Shown here one piece after another: positions 34,826 to 43,687 of a stretch of DNA of 64,000 bases. Source of the DNA: Nocardiopsis flavescens (lineage in GTDB: Bacteria; Actinomycetota; Actinomycetes; Streptosporangiales; Streptosporangiaceae). The position numbers were made by a program, and so were the translations under genes. The stretch is taken from NCBI RefSeq assembly GCF_900141985.1, contig NZ_FQZK01000002.1, positions 310,001 through 374,000 of the forward strand, written 5' to 3'. Below the pieces are notes generated by a model that worked only from the letters and a program-made list of their open reading frames with translations, had not been told where the DNA came from and did not search any database. Position 1 is the first letter of the stretch. The number at the start of each line of letters is the position of its first letter.

Positions 34826-37800
34826 GTGCCCGAACCGACTGTCATCGTGACGTTCGACGTCACCGAGCCCCATCTCCAGTACTGCCTCGACTCCCTGGCC
34901 CGCCAGAGCGGCCCCCCGGGAGCGGGGGACCCCGCGTCCGCCGCGGACGAGGGGATCGAGGTCGTCCTCGTCCCCGTCCGCCCCGAGACCGCCCCCCGCG
35001 GCGGTCCGACCGCCCAGCCCGGCACCGTCCCGGAGCCCGACGCCTCCCTGGAGGAGGAGGGCGACGGCGACGGCGAGGGCGAGCAGGACGGCCCCGCCGC
35101 CCCCGGCGAGGAGAGCGAACAGGGGGACGAGGCCGTCGACCAGGCCCAGGACGCGCTGGCCGTCGCCGCCGCGTTCGCCGCGGAGCCCCCCGCCGGGGTC
35201 ACCGCCGTGCTCCTGGCCGACGACCCCGCGCCCCACCTGCCCGCCGCCCGTGCCCGCGGCGCCGCCGCGGCCCGCGGCGGACACCTGCTGTTCCTGGAGG
35301 GCTCCGACGCCCTCACCGGCTACGCGCTCTCCTACATGCTGGGCACCGCCCTGGACACCCGCTCCGACCTGGTCGTCGCCAACGTCCACACCTTCGACGA
35401 GCTCGGCGCCGCCCCCTCCAAGCGCCACCGCCGCCACTGCAACCGCGCGCGCCTGGCCGAGGACCCCCGGAACATCCCCGGCCTGGCCGCCGACGGGGAC
35501 ACCGGCAACAAGCTCTGGCGGGCCGGGTTCTGGAACTCCCTCACCGACCACGGCCTGCACCCCGAGGACGCCGACCTGGGCCTGCGCCGCGCGGTCCTGG
35601 CGGCCCGCACCGTGGACGTCCTGCCCGGTCCCGCGCTGCTCAGACGCCGCCGCGACCGCGAGGTGCTCCCCCTGGACGAGGAGACCCTCACCCGCAGGCT
35701 GGGGGCCATGACCCGGCTCGCCGCGGACCTGGCCACCCACGACCGGGACCTGTGGGACCGCATCCTCCTCCAGGGCGAGCTCCACCGCCTCCTCATGCGG
35801 CTCGACGACGCCGACGAGGAGGCCCGCGGGATCGCCGTCGCCCTGGTCAACGCCTACCTCGACCACGTGCCCGCCCCGCTGCTCGACGGGCTCGGAGTCC
35901 TGGACCGCCTGCTCTACCACCTGGTGCGCAAACACCGCGTGGAGGACGTGCTGGAGGTGGCCACCTTCGCCAAGAGCGTCGAGATCAAGAAGGCCGGGCT
36001 GGTCCGGCGCGGGTTCGGCTACTACATCCGCTACCCCTTCTTCGAGGCCGGGGACCCCGCCAGGGCCGTGCCCCGCGAGGTCTACCGGATCGACGGGGAC
36101 ATCAAGGTCCGCCAGAAGACCGAGGAGATCTCCTGGGAGGACGGGCGGCTGCACATCCGCGGCCGCCTGGGCATCCGCAACCTGCGCGCGCACCGGCGCT
36201 GGCAGCAGCACGTCACCGCCTACGCGGTGCGCTCCGACGACAGCCGCCGGGTCCGCCTCCCCGTGCGCGTCCGCCGCGCCGCCGAGTACCGGCTGCCCGA
36301 CGTGCTCGACGCCGCCCGCCACGACTTCGGCGGGTTCACCGTGGTCGTCGACCCCCGCCGGCTGCGCGGCTCCGGCCGCTGGGAGGCCTCCGACTGGAAG
36401 ATCGAGCTGGTCGTCCTCAACCGGGGCATCACCCGCCGCCGGACCCTCACCAACCCGGTCCCCGGCCCCGCCAAGCGCCCCGGCTACCGCAAGGTCGACG
36501 AGGAGGTGTGGGTCCGCCCGCACTGGAACCGCGAGCAGCAGCTCGTCGTCAGCGTCGAGCCCTGCCTCGCCCGTGTCACCGGGCACCTCTACGACGCGTC
36601 CGCCGGAGTGCTGGAGCTGCGCGGCGAGCCGGTCGCCACCCCCGCCGCCGAGGCCGTGGAGCTGCGCCTGACCCGGCGCCCGGGCACGGCGACGGTCACC
36701 GTGCCGGTGGCGTTCGAGGGCGGGCGCTTCGAGGCCCGCGTCCGGGCCCGCGACCTGTTCGACCGCACGGTCGACGAGTGCGGCGGAGTCATCCGCCAGG
36801 AGGACTGGGACGCCCACCTGGTCACCGCCGACCGGCGCGCCGTCCACCTGGTGCTGCCCGACGAGGTCGCCCCCGCCGCCTACGCCGACGGCGACGGCCG
36901 CCGGGAGCTGTCCGTGCTGCGCTCGGCCACCGGCCACCTGCGCCTGCGCGCGGGCCACGCCCGGCCCTCGGTGGAGGAGGCCCGCTGGGAGGGCCGCACC
37001 CTGGTGCTGTCCGGCGCCTTCCGTGCCGCCGCCGCCCTGGGCCTGGTGGCCAGGGCGCAGGGGCGCGACGAGGAGCACGCGCTGGAGGTGGAGCGCTCCG
37101 GGGACAGGTTCACCGCCCGGTTCTCCCCGGCGGACGTCCCCACCCTCTCCGGCACCCTGTCCCTGCCCGCCGGCGGCTACCAGCTCCGGGGCCGGGTCGG
37201 CGGCGCCGAGGACGCCCCCGGGGAGCACGGCGCCGACGTCGGCGTGGAGTTCGCCGATGACCTGCTCGCGTCCCTGCCGCTGGAGATGCAGACCGCCGAA
37301 CGCGGCTACACCCTCTCCTACCAGGGGCGCGGCATCCCCGTCCTCCAGGTCGGCAGCGACCTGCGCCCCGCCGAGCAGGGCACCTTCGCCCAGCGCGAGC
37401 TGCGTGAGACCTTCTACCCGGCACAGCGCCTGGAGCCGGTGGTCGACGGCGTCCTCTTCGACACCTACACCGGCCGCCAGTACTCCGACAGCCCGCAGAG
37501 CGTCTACGCGGAGCTGCGCCGCCGCGGGAGCTGGGCCGACCGCCCCATGTCGTGGCTGGTCGCGGACGGGCAGGTGAGCCTGCCCGAGGACCTCACCGGC
37601 GTGCGCCACCGGGGCCGGGAGTACTACGAGGGCCTGGCCCGCACCCGGTACCTGGTCACCAACTCCCGCCAGCCGGCGTGGTTCCACCGCCACCCCGACC
37701 AGACCGTCGTCCAGACCTGGCACGGGTCGATGCTCAAGCGCATCGGCTTCGACGTGGAGAACATCCGCGGCAAGTCCCGGGACTACTTCGACAAGCTGGC

Positions 37801-38530
37801 GTGGGAGACGCGGCAGTGGGACTACCTGGTGTCCCCGAGCCCGTGGGCGACGCCCATCCTGCGCAGCGCCTTCCGGTTCGAGGGCGAGATCCTGGAGACC
37901 GGGTACCCGCGCAACGACGTGTTCTTCTCGCCCGACCGGGAGCGGATCGCCGCGCGCACCCGCGCCCGCCTCGGCCTGCCCGAGGACAAGAAGGTGGTGC
38001 TGTACGCGCCCACCTGGCGCGACGACAAGTACTACACGCGCGGCAAGCACAAGCTGGACCTGCACCTGGACCTCCAGCGCATGTACGACGAGCTGGGCAA
38101 GGACCACGTGCTCCTGGTGCGCCGCCACCCGCGGGTGGTGGACAGCGTGCCCGTCGTGGGCCGCGACTTCGTGTACGACGTGTCGCTGTACCCGGAGATC
38201 ATGGAGCTGTTCCTGGTCACCGACGTCCTCATCACCGACTACTCGTCGATGATGTTCGACTTCGCCAACACCGGGCGCCCGATGCTCTTCTTCACGTACG
38301 ACCTGGAGGGGTACCGGGACAACCTGCGCGGGTTCTACTTCGACTTCGAGTCGACCGCGCCGGGGCCGCTGCTGAGCGAGTCCGACCAGGTCGTCGAGGC
38401 CCTGCGCGGGATCGACGACGTGGCCCGCGACAGCGGGGCCGCCTACCGGGCGTTCGTGGAGCAGTTCTGCCCGCTGGACGACGGCGGCGCCGCCCGCCGG
38501 GTCGTCGACCGGGTCTTCGGCACCGACTGA
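34826..38530 (+). CDS. CDP-glycerol glycerophosphotransferase (TagF-like) with GT2-like N-terminal part
   Basis: About 1234 residues. The GTG at 34826 has GGAGGG at 11 bases; an in-frame GTG at 34814 overlaps that site. The N-terminal 250 residues resemble a GT-A glycosyltransferase (PEPTVIVTFDV, LFLEGSDAL, LRRAVLAARTVDVLPG), but an Asp/Glu/Gly-rich insert (about residues 70-108) splits it. Middle beta-rich domains follow. The C-terminal 350 residues are the teichoic acid polymerase: VQTWHGSMLKRIGFD and LITDYSSMMFDF with the conserved HG and DYSS residues. It polymerises glycerol phosphate or a related polyol phosphate onto the wall teichoic acid carrier. Confidence 0.88.
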   Translation: MPEPTVIVTFDVTEPHLQYCLDSLARQSGPPGAGDPASAADEGIEVVLVPVRPETAPRGGPTAQPGTVPEPDASLEEEGDGDGEGEQDGPAAPGEESEQGDEAVDQAQDALAVAAAFAAEPPAGVTAVLLADDPAPHLPAARARGAAAARGGHLLFLEGSDALTGYALSYMLGTALDTRSDLVVANVHTFDELGAAPSKRHRRHCNRARLAEDPRNIPGLAADGDTGNKLWRAGFWNSLTDHGLHPEDADLGLRRAVLAARTVDVLPGPALLRRRRDREVLPLDEETLTRRLGAMTRLAADLATHDRDLWDRILLQGELHRLLMRLDDADEEARGIAVALVNAYLDHVPAPLLDGLGVLDRLLYHLVRKHRVEDVLEVATFAKSVEIKKAGLVRRGFGYYIRYPFFEAGDPARAVPREVYRIDGDIKVRQKTEEISWEDGRLHIRGRLGIRNLRAHRRWQQHVTAYAVRSDDSRRVRLPVRVRRAAEYRLPDVLDAARHDFGGFTVVVDPRRLRGSGRWEASDWKIELVVLNRGITRRRTLTNPVPGPAKRPGYRKVDEEVWVRPHWNREQQLVVSVEPCLARVTGHLYDASAGVLELRGEPVATPAAEAVELRLTRRPGTATVTVPVAFEGGRFEARVRARDLFDRTVDECGGVIRQEDWDAHLVTADRRAVHLVLPDEVAPAAYADGDGRRELSVLRSATGHLRLRAGHARPSVEEARWEGRTLVLSGAFRAAAALGLVARAQGRDEEHALEVERSGDRFTARFSPADVPTLSGTLSLPAGGYQLRGRVGGAEDAPGEHGADVGVEFADDLLASLPLEMQTAERGYTLSYQGRGIPVLQVGSDLRPAEQGTFAQRELRETFYPAQRLEPVVDGVLFDTYTGRQYSDSPQSVYAELRRRGSWADRPMSWLVADGQVSLPEDLTGVRHRGREYYEGLARTRYLVTNSRQPAWFHRHPDQTVVQTWHGSMLKRIGFDVENIRGKSRDYFDKLAWETRQWDYLVSPSPWATPILRSAFRFEGEILETGYPRNDVFFSPDRERIAARTRARLGLPEDKKVVLYAPTWRDDKYYTRGKHKLDLHLDLQRMYDELGKDHVLLVRRHPRVVDSVPVVGRDFVYDVSLYPEIMELFLVTDVLITDYSSMMFDFANTGRPMLFFTYDLEGYRDNLRGFYFDFESTAPGPLLSESDQVVEALRGIDDVARDSGAAYRAFVEQFCPLDDGGAARRVVDRVFGTD

Positions 38531-38883
38531 CCGGGGGGCCGCCCGGCAGACCGGCTGACCGAAGACCGGCCGGCCGGGCGGGCCGGCCGGGGGCGGCGGG
38601 CGCACACCCGCCGCCCCCGCGGTGCCCGGGGCTCCGAGCCGTGCGCGGTGCCCGCGCGGTACCCGTGGTGTCCGCGCGCCGTCCGCCCACCGCCTGTGGC
38701 GCCCGTGGTGCCAGAGGTGCTCAGGGGGCGCCTGTGCGGGCCCCCGGCGGGACGCGGGCACGGCGAGGGGAAGGGGAGCGCGGCCCCCCTTTCTCAGGAT
38801 CCCGCGCCCGCCCCCGCGGGCGAAAGCCCCCGGCCGCCCCTGTGGACGGCGGCGCACCGCCGGATGTGCGCCAGAATGGGTCC
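38531..38883. other. Intergenic region after the TagF-like gene
   Basis: 353 very GC-rich bases. A 10-bp perfect hairpin (38566-38590, CCGGCCGGCC with its complement) follows the TagF stop by 36 bases and is the likely terminator. The remainder shows no gene. Confidence 0.6.
38566..38590 (+). terminator. Hairpin after the TagF-like gene
   Basis: CCGGCCGGCC/GGCCGGCCGG stem, five-base loop. Confidence 0.7.
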
Positions 38884-39189
38884 GTGATCGTCATCACCCG
38901 CTACTCCGTGTCCGAGGCCGATGTCGAGGCCTTCCGAACCGACGCCGCCGCGGCGGTCGAGGTGCTCTCCCGCCGCCCCGGCTACCGGGGCCACCGCCTG
39001 GGGCGCGCCGCCGACGACCCCACGCTGTGGACGGTGGTCACCGAGTGGGACGGCGCCGGCTTCTACCGCCGGGCGCTCTCGGACTTCGACGTCAAGGTCA
39101 ACGCCGTCCCCCTGCTCTCCCGGGCTCTGGACGAGCCGACGGCGTTCGAGATCATGGACGCGCAGGGCCCGGATTCCCCGGTTTCCTGA
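38884..39189 (+). CDS. Antibiotic biosynthesis monooxygenase-fold (ABM) protein
   Basis: 101 residues from the GTG at 38884. The dimeric ferredoxin-like ABM pattern is visible: VITRYSVSEADVEAF at the start, RRPGYRGHRLGRA, and WTVVTEWDGAGFYRRAL. Small stand-alone ABM proteins are often cofactor-free oxygenases or heme/quinone-handling proteins. It sits immediately upstream of glyS in actinobacterial genomes; no functional tie is known. Confidence 0.8.
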   Translation: MIVITRYSVSEADVEAFRTDAAAAVEVLSRRPGYRGHRLGRAADDPTLWTVVTEWDGAGFYRRALSDFDVKVNAVPLLSRALDEPTAFEIMDAQGPDSPVS

Positions 39190-39351
39190 CCTTTTATTCC
39201 GTGCGCGCGGGCACCACGGGTGCTCTAGCCTGGGTGGACGGGCACGCACCGTGGCCACTCCCGGTCCCGGTGGGCGACCCTTTTCCCACGACAGCACCGA
39301 TGTATCGCGCACTGCGATCCACCGACCGCCAGCCGGATGGAGAGTCACCCC

Positions 39352-40740
39352 ATGGCCGCAAAGTCAGAGGCAATGGACGCACTGGTCAACCTCGCCAAGC
39401 GACGGGGTCTGGTGTACCCCTCCAGCGAGATCTACGGTGGCCTGCGCGCCGCCTGGGACTACGGGCCCCTGGGCGTGGAGCTCAAGAACAACGTCAAGCG
39501 CCAGTGGTGGCGGACGATGGTCCAGGAGCGCGACGACATCGTCGGCCTGGACTCCAGCGTCATCCTCGCCCGCGAGGTCTGGGAGGCCTCCGGCCACGTG
39601 CGCGAGTTCGTCGACCCGCTCACCGAGTGCCAGTCCTGCCACAAGCGGTTCCGCGCCGACCACCTCATCGAGGCCTACGAGGAGAAGCACGGCCACGCGC
39701 CCGAGGACGGCCTGGCCGCGATCGCCTGCCCCAACTGCGGCGCCAAGAACTCCTTCACCGAGCCGCGGATGTTCAACGGCCTGCTCCGCACCTACCTGGG
39801 CCCGGTCCAGGACGAGAAGGGCCTGGCCTACCTCCGCCCGGAGACCGCCCAGGGCATCTTCATCAACTACAAGAACGTCGAGCAGAGCGCCCGCCGCAAG
39901 GTCCCCTTCGGCATCGGCCAGATCGGCAAGTCGTTCCGCAACGAGATCACCCCCGGCAACTTCATCTTCCGGACCCGCGAGTTCGAGCAGATGGAGATGG
40001 AGTTCTTCTGCAAGCCGGGCTCGGACGAGGAGTGGCACCAGTACTGGATCGACACCCGCCTGCAGTGGTACGTCGACCTGGGCATCGCCAAGGACAACCT
40101 GCGCCTGTACGAGCACCCGCAGGACAAGCTGTCCCACTACTCCAAGCGGACCGTGGACATCGAGTACCGGTTCAACTTCACCGGCGGCGAGTGGGGCGAG
40201 CTGGAGGGCGTGGCCAACCGCACCGACTACGACCTCAAGACGCACTCCGAGGCCTCCGGCGTCGACCTGTCGTACTTCGACCAGGAGAACAACGAGCGCT
40301 ACACCCCGTTCGTCATCGAGCCCGCGGCCGGTGTCGACCGGGCGGTGCTGACGTTCATGCTCGACGCCTACAACGTCGACGAGGCCCCCAACGCCAAGGG
40401 CAAGCTGGAGAAGCGCGCCGTCATGCGCCTGGACCCGCGCCTGGCCCCGGTCAAGGCCGCGGTGCTGCCGCTGTCGCGCAACACCGACCTGTCGCCCAAG
40501 GCCCGGGACCTGGCCGCGCGCCTGCGCCGCCGGTGGAACGTGGAGTTCGACGACGCCGGCGCGATCGGCCGCCGCTACCGCCGCCAGGACGAGATCGGTA
40601 CCCCGTTCTGCGTCACGGTCGACTTCGACACCCTGGAGGACGACGCGGTGACCGTGCGCGAGCGCGACACCATGTCCCAGGAGCGGGTGTCCCTGGACCG
40701 GGTGGAGACCTACCTGTTCGAGCGCCTGCCCGGCTGCTGA
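39352..40740 (+). CDS. glyS: Glycyl-tRNA synthetase (dimeric, eukaryote-type)
   Basis: 462 residues from the ATG at 39352, with GGAGAG upstream; an in-frame ATG at 39337 is less well placed. Class II signatures are clear: motif 1 region [18 protein letters not shown], motif 2 FRNEITP and motif 3 [12 protein letters not shown] four-cysteine zinc insertion (CQSC near residue 99, CPNC near residue 126) and RPETAQGIF are present. It charges tRNA-Gly in a single polypeptide type, as usual for actinobacteria. No T-box leader is seen in the 160 bases upstream. Confidence 0.97.
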   Translation: MAAKSEAMDALVNLAKRRGLVYPSSEIYGGLRAAWDYGPLGVELKNNVKRQWWRTMVQERDDIVGLDSSVILAREVWEASGHVREFVDPLTECQSCHKRFRADHLIEAYEEKHGHAPEDGLAAIACPNCGAKNSFTEPRMFNGLLRTYLGPVQDEKGLAYLRPETAQGIFINYKNVEQSARRKVPFGIGQIGKSFRNEITPGNFIFRTREFEQMEMEFFCKPGSDEEWHQYWIDTRLQWYVDLGIAKDNLRLYEHPQDKLSHYSKRTVDIEYRFNFTGGEWGELEGVANRTDYDLKTHSEASGVDLSYFDQENNERYTPFVIEPAAGVDRAVLTFMLDAYNVDEAPNAKGKLEKRAVMRLDPRLAPVKAAVLPLSRNTDLSPKARDLAARLRRRWNVEFDDAGAIGRRYRRQDEIGTPFCVTVDFDTLEDDAVTVRERDTMSQERVSLDRVETYLFERLPGC

Positions 40741-40783
40741 CCCGTCCCCCGCGGGGACCCGCGCCGGCCGTTCCGCCGCCGCC

Positions 40784-40822
40784 CGTCGCCCGCCACCGCC
40801 CCCGGGGTGGTGGCGGGCGACG
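40784..40822 (+). terminator. Terminator hairpin after glyS
   Basis: A 14-bp perfect stem CGTCGCCCGCCACC with its complement and an 11-base loop that itself holds CCCC/GGGG; followed by GCCTTTCC. Confidence 0.85.
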
Positions 40823-40871
40823 GCCTTTCCCGGCGGGCCCGCTCGGCGGAGCACGCCCCGCGGGGAGAGCA

Positions 40872-40910
40872 CGATGCCGCCCGAGCCCCACCGGGGCGCG
40901 GGCGGCATCG
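40872..40910. other. Second hairpin downstream of glyS
   Basis: CGATGCCGCCCG pairs perfectly with CGGGCGGCATCG (12 bp), with an inner CCCC/GGGG stem. It lies 50 bases past the first terminator and has no gene of its own; it could be a back-up terminator or the end of a small RNA. Confidence 0.55.
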
Positions 40911-41092
40911 CCGTGCACGGCGAGACGGCCGGACCCGGGGGGATTGGTCTCCGGCCGCCTCATGGGTCCCCCCGATCGCACACGACCGGCGGAACCTGTG
41001 CTCAACCTAGCGGTCGTGTGCGGGGGTAAGCGGTTTTTTGTCGGGTTTGCCCTACCACGTAAGCGAATCGTGACGACGATGGGCCCCTGGAG

Positions 41093-41130
41093 CCGCTATG
41101 CCTAGAACCGCTATGCCTAGGACTGCTAGG
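41093..41130. promoter_or_regulatory. Candidate PadR operator with direct and inverted repeats
   Basis: CCGCTATGCCTAG occurs at 41093-41105 and 41108-41120 (15-bp period), and the second copy joins an inverted repeat CCTAG-GACTG-CTAGG (41116-41130). It lies 39-76 bases before the PadR start, where autorepression by this family is usual. Confidence 0.55.
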
Positions 41131-41168
41131 GTAAGTGCCCCTGGCGGATCTAGGTAGGGGAAACGCGC

Positions 41169-41543
41169 ATGCACATCGACAAGGACCTCGTCGCGGCCTC
41201 GGCCACGCCGCTGGTCCTGGGAATCCTGGCCGAGGGCGAGTCCTACGGCTACGCCATCGTCAAACGCGTCAACGAGCTGTCCGGCGGGCGCATGCAGTGG
41301 ACGGACGGGATGCTCTACCCCCTGCTGCACCGCCTGGAGCGCAACGGCCACGTCCGGGCCTCCTGGGGCACCTCCGAGGCGGGCCGCCGCCGCAAGCACT
41401 ACGCCATCACGGAGTCGGGGCTCCAGGCCCTGGCCGACCGGCGCGCGCAGTGGAGCGTCGTCGCCGACGCGCTCCGGCAGGTGTGGGAGACCGCCGCGCA
41501 CCCCCCGTTCCCGGGCCCCGCACCCGCCGGGGGGATCGCCTGA
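41169..41543 (+). CDS. PadR-family transcriptional regulator
   Basis: 124 residues. Winged-helix PadR marks are ASATPLVLGILAEGESYGYAIVKRVNELSGG, MLYPLLHRLERNGHV and GRRRKHYAITESG. It belongs to the short subfamily with a small C-terminal helix. Its stop codon shares one base with the start of the membrane-protein gene, so the two form an operon in which the repressor controls its own partner, a common PadR arrangement with membrane proteins or pumps. Confidence 0.93.
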   Translation: MHIDKDLVAASATPLVLGILAEGESYGYAIVKRVNELSGGRMQWTDGMLYPLLHRLERNGHVRASWGTSEAGRRRKHYAITESGLQALADRRAQWSVVADALRQVWETAAHPPFPGPAPAGGIA

Positions 41544-42901
41544 TGGGCGGCGTGGAGGACCAGATCGACCAGTGGCGCGGCTTCGTGCGCCGCCGCGGCG
41601 CCATCTCCGGGGCGGACGTCGAGGAGATGGAGGACCACCTGCGCGAGCAGATCGCCGACCTGGAGGCGGGCGGCCTCGACGGCGAGGAGGCCTTCCTCGT
41701 CGCGGTCAGGCGCATGGGGAACCTGGACGAGGTCTCCCGCGAGTTCGCGCGCGAGCACTCCGACCGGCTCTGGAAGCAGCTCGTCCTGGTCCCGGAGGCC
41801 GACGCCGCGGGCCCGGGGCGCTGGCGCGAGCCGGGCGTCCTGCTCGCGTTCGCGCTCGGCGCGGGCGTGGCGGTCAAGCTCCTCTTCGCGGCGGTCGACG
41901 GGGAGTTCGAGCAGATCCGCAACCTGCCCTTCGTGGTCCTGCCGTTCCTCGCGGGCTGGTTCGCCTGGAAGCGCCGCACCCCCTGGGGCGTGTGCGCCGC
42001 CGCGGCGGCCCTGGCCGCGGTGCCGTTCCTGGCCGTCAACCTGTACCCCTTCCAGGAGGCGCCCGGACCGTTCCCGTCCCCCGGGATGACCGCCGTGCTC
42101 GCGTTCACCCACGCCCCGGTCCTGCTCTGGCTGCTCGCGGGGGTCCTGCACACCGGCGGGCACTGGCGGTCCCACGACCGGCGCATGGACTTCGTGCGGT
42201 TCACGGGCGAGCTGGCGATGTACCTGGTGCTCCTCCAGCTGGGGGCCCTGGTCCTGCTCGGCCTGACCGCCGGGGTGCTCTCCCTGGTCGGCGTCGACCT
42301 CGAACCGGTCCTGGAGGACTGGCTGCTGCCGTTCGGCCTGCCCGGCGCCCTGCTGGTGGCCGCGTGGCTGGTGGAGGCCAAGAAGAGCGTGGTGGAGAAC
42401 ATCGCACCGGTCCTGACCCGCGTCTTCACCCCGCTGGCGCTCGTGATGCTGGTCGCCGACCTGGTGGTGCTCCTGGTCAACGGACCGCTCACCGCGGTCG
42501 ACCGCGACCTGCTCATCCTCATGGACGCCGTGCTGGTACTGGTGCTGTTCCTGCTGCTGTACTCGGTCTCCGCGCGCGACCCGCTGGCCCCGCCGGGGGT
42601 CTTCGACCGGATCCAGCTCGCCCTGGTGGGGGCGGCGCTCGCGGTCGACACCGTGGCCCTGACGGCGATGCTGGGCCGCATCGCCGAGTTCGGGTTCACC
42701 GCCAACAAGACCGCGGCCCTGGGGCTCAACCTCGTCCTGCTGGTGCACCTGGCGTGGTCCGCGCGGCTGCTCGCCGGCTTCGTGCGGGGCGGGCGCCCGT
42801 TCGCGGCGGTCGAGCGGTGGCAGACGGCGTACCTGCCGGTCTACGCGCTGTGGGCCGCGGTGGTCGTGCTGGTCTTCCCGCCGGTGTTCGGCTTCGCCTG
42901 A
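41543..42901 (+). CDS. Multi-pass membrane protein with permease-prefix (HAAS-like) N-terminus
   Basis: 452 residues. The first 90 or so are soluble and helical: VEDQIDQWRGFVRRRGAISGADVEEMEDHLREQI, AFLVAVRRMGNLDEVSREFAREHSDRLWKQL, the permease-prefix/HAAS pattern often paired with PadR. About ten membrane segments follow, without transporter motifs I recognise. In related PadR-HAAS operons the membrane protein senses envelope conditions or is anti-sigma-like, so a sensory role is possible. The ATG at 41543 overlaps the padR stop. Confidence 0.8.
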   Translation: MGGVEDQIDQWRGFVRRRGAISGADVEEMEDHLREQIADLEAGGLDGEEAFLVAVRRMGNLDEVSREFAREHSDRLWKQLVLVPEADAAGPGRWREPGVLLAFALGAGVAVKLLFAAVDGEFEQIRNLPFVVLPFLAGWFAWKRRTPWGVCAAAAALAAVPFLAVNLYPFQEAPGPFPSPGMTAVLAFTHAPVLLWLLAGVLHTGGHWRSHDRRMDFVRFTGELAMYLVLLQLGALVLLGLTAGVLSLVGVDLEPVLEDWLLPFGLPGALLVAAWLVEAKKSVVENIAPVLTRVFTPLALVMLVADLVVLLVNGPLTAVDRDLLILMDAVLVLVLFLLLYSVSARDPLAPPGVFDRIQLALVGAALAVDTVALTAMLGRIAEFGFTANKTAALGLNLVLLVHLAWSARLLAGFVRGGRPFAAVERWQTAYLPVYALWAAVVVLVFPPVFGFA

Positions 42902-42935
42902 CGGCAGTGGCCGGGCCCGGTCCGGGCCCGGCCGC

Positions 42936-43667
42936 TCAGGCCGCGGTGTAGACCACGAACGAGACCGCGATGTAGTGGCAGACGAACGCGGCGATGGTCA
43001 GCGAGTGGAAGATCTCGTGGAACCCGAACCACCGGGGCGCCGGGTCCGGCCGCTTGAGGCCGTAGACCACCGCGCCGACGCTGTAGAGCAGCCCGCCGAC
43101 CAGGATGAGGATCCACGTCGCGGGGTGGGTGCCCTGGACCAGTTCGGGGATGAACAGCACGGCCACCCAGCCGATGGCCAGGTACAGGGCCGTGGAGAGC
43201 CAGCGCGGGGAGTTCAGCCACAGCAGCTTGAACCCCACCCCCGCGATCGCCCCGCCCCAGACCAGGGAGAGCATCGCCGTGCGCAGGGTCCCCTCCAGCA
43301 CCAGCATGATGAACGGCGTGTAGGTGCCCGCGATGATGAGGTAGATGTTGGAGTGGTCCATGCGGCGCAGTACCTTCTGCGCCCGGGGCGACCAGCGCCC
43401 CACGTGGTAGATCGCCGAGGTGCTGAAGAGCAGGACCGAGCTGAGCGCGTACACGGCGCTGGCCGCCATGGCGGGCGCGGTGGGGGAGAGGACCACCAGG
43501 ACGATCCCCGCCGCCAGCGCGAGGGGGGCGGTACCCAGGTGCAGCCAGCCGCGCAGACGCGGTTTGACCGCCTCCACCAGGCCTTCGGCCGCGGCGACGG
43601 CCCGCTCGGGGAGGCTCCCCTCCTGCGGCTGCGCGAATCCGGTTCCCCGCGCCTTGTCCCTGGACAC
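42936..43667 (-). CDS. Hemolysin III family (PAQR/TrhA-like) membrane protein
   Basis: 243 residues from the GTG at 43667, behind GCGAGGAG; the longer open frame runs into the repeat array and is not the true start. Seven membrane segments with the PAQR signatures HLGTAPLALAAG, SAIYHVGRWSP, MDHSNIYLIIAGTYTPF and the C-terminal HEIFHSLTIAAFVCHYIAV, whose conserved Ser/His/Asp residues bind zinc. Despite the family name, lytic activity is not established; bacterial TrhA proteins relate to membrane energetics and fluidity. Five hairpin repeats lie directly upstream. Confidence 0.9.
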   Translation of the reverse strand: MSRDKARGTGFAQPQEGSLPERAVAAAEGLVEAVKPRLRGWLHLGTAPLALAAGIVLVVLSPTAPAMAASAVYALSSVLLFSTSAIYHVGRWSPRAQKVLRRMDHSNIYLIIAGTYTPFIMLVLEGTLRTAMLSLVWGGAIAGVGFKLLWLNSPRWLSTALYLAIGWVAVLFIPELVQGTHPATWILILVGGLLYSVGAVVYGLKRPDPAPRWFGFHEIFHSLTIAAFVCHYIAVSFVVYTAA

Positions 43668-43687
43668 GTTCCACTCCTCGCCCGCCC

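Larger units (their letters stand above)
40741..41168. other. Intergenic region with two hairpins and the PadR promoter
   Basis: 428 bases: a strong hairpin at 40784-40822, a second at 40872-40910, then an AT-richer promoter stretch with repeated GCTATGCCTAG motifs before the PadR gene. No gene is supported. Confidence 0.7.

Noticed and set aside
34817-38857. A 1346-codon minus-strand frame opposite the TagF-like gene
   Set aside because: The plus strand has intact catalytic motifs and good family match; the minus translation is low-complexity.
39190-39351. T-box leader before glyS
   Set aside because: No T-box sequence, specifier loop or terminator/antiterminator pair can be seen in 160 bases.
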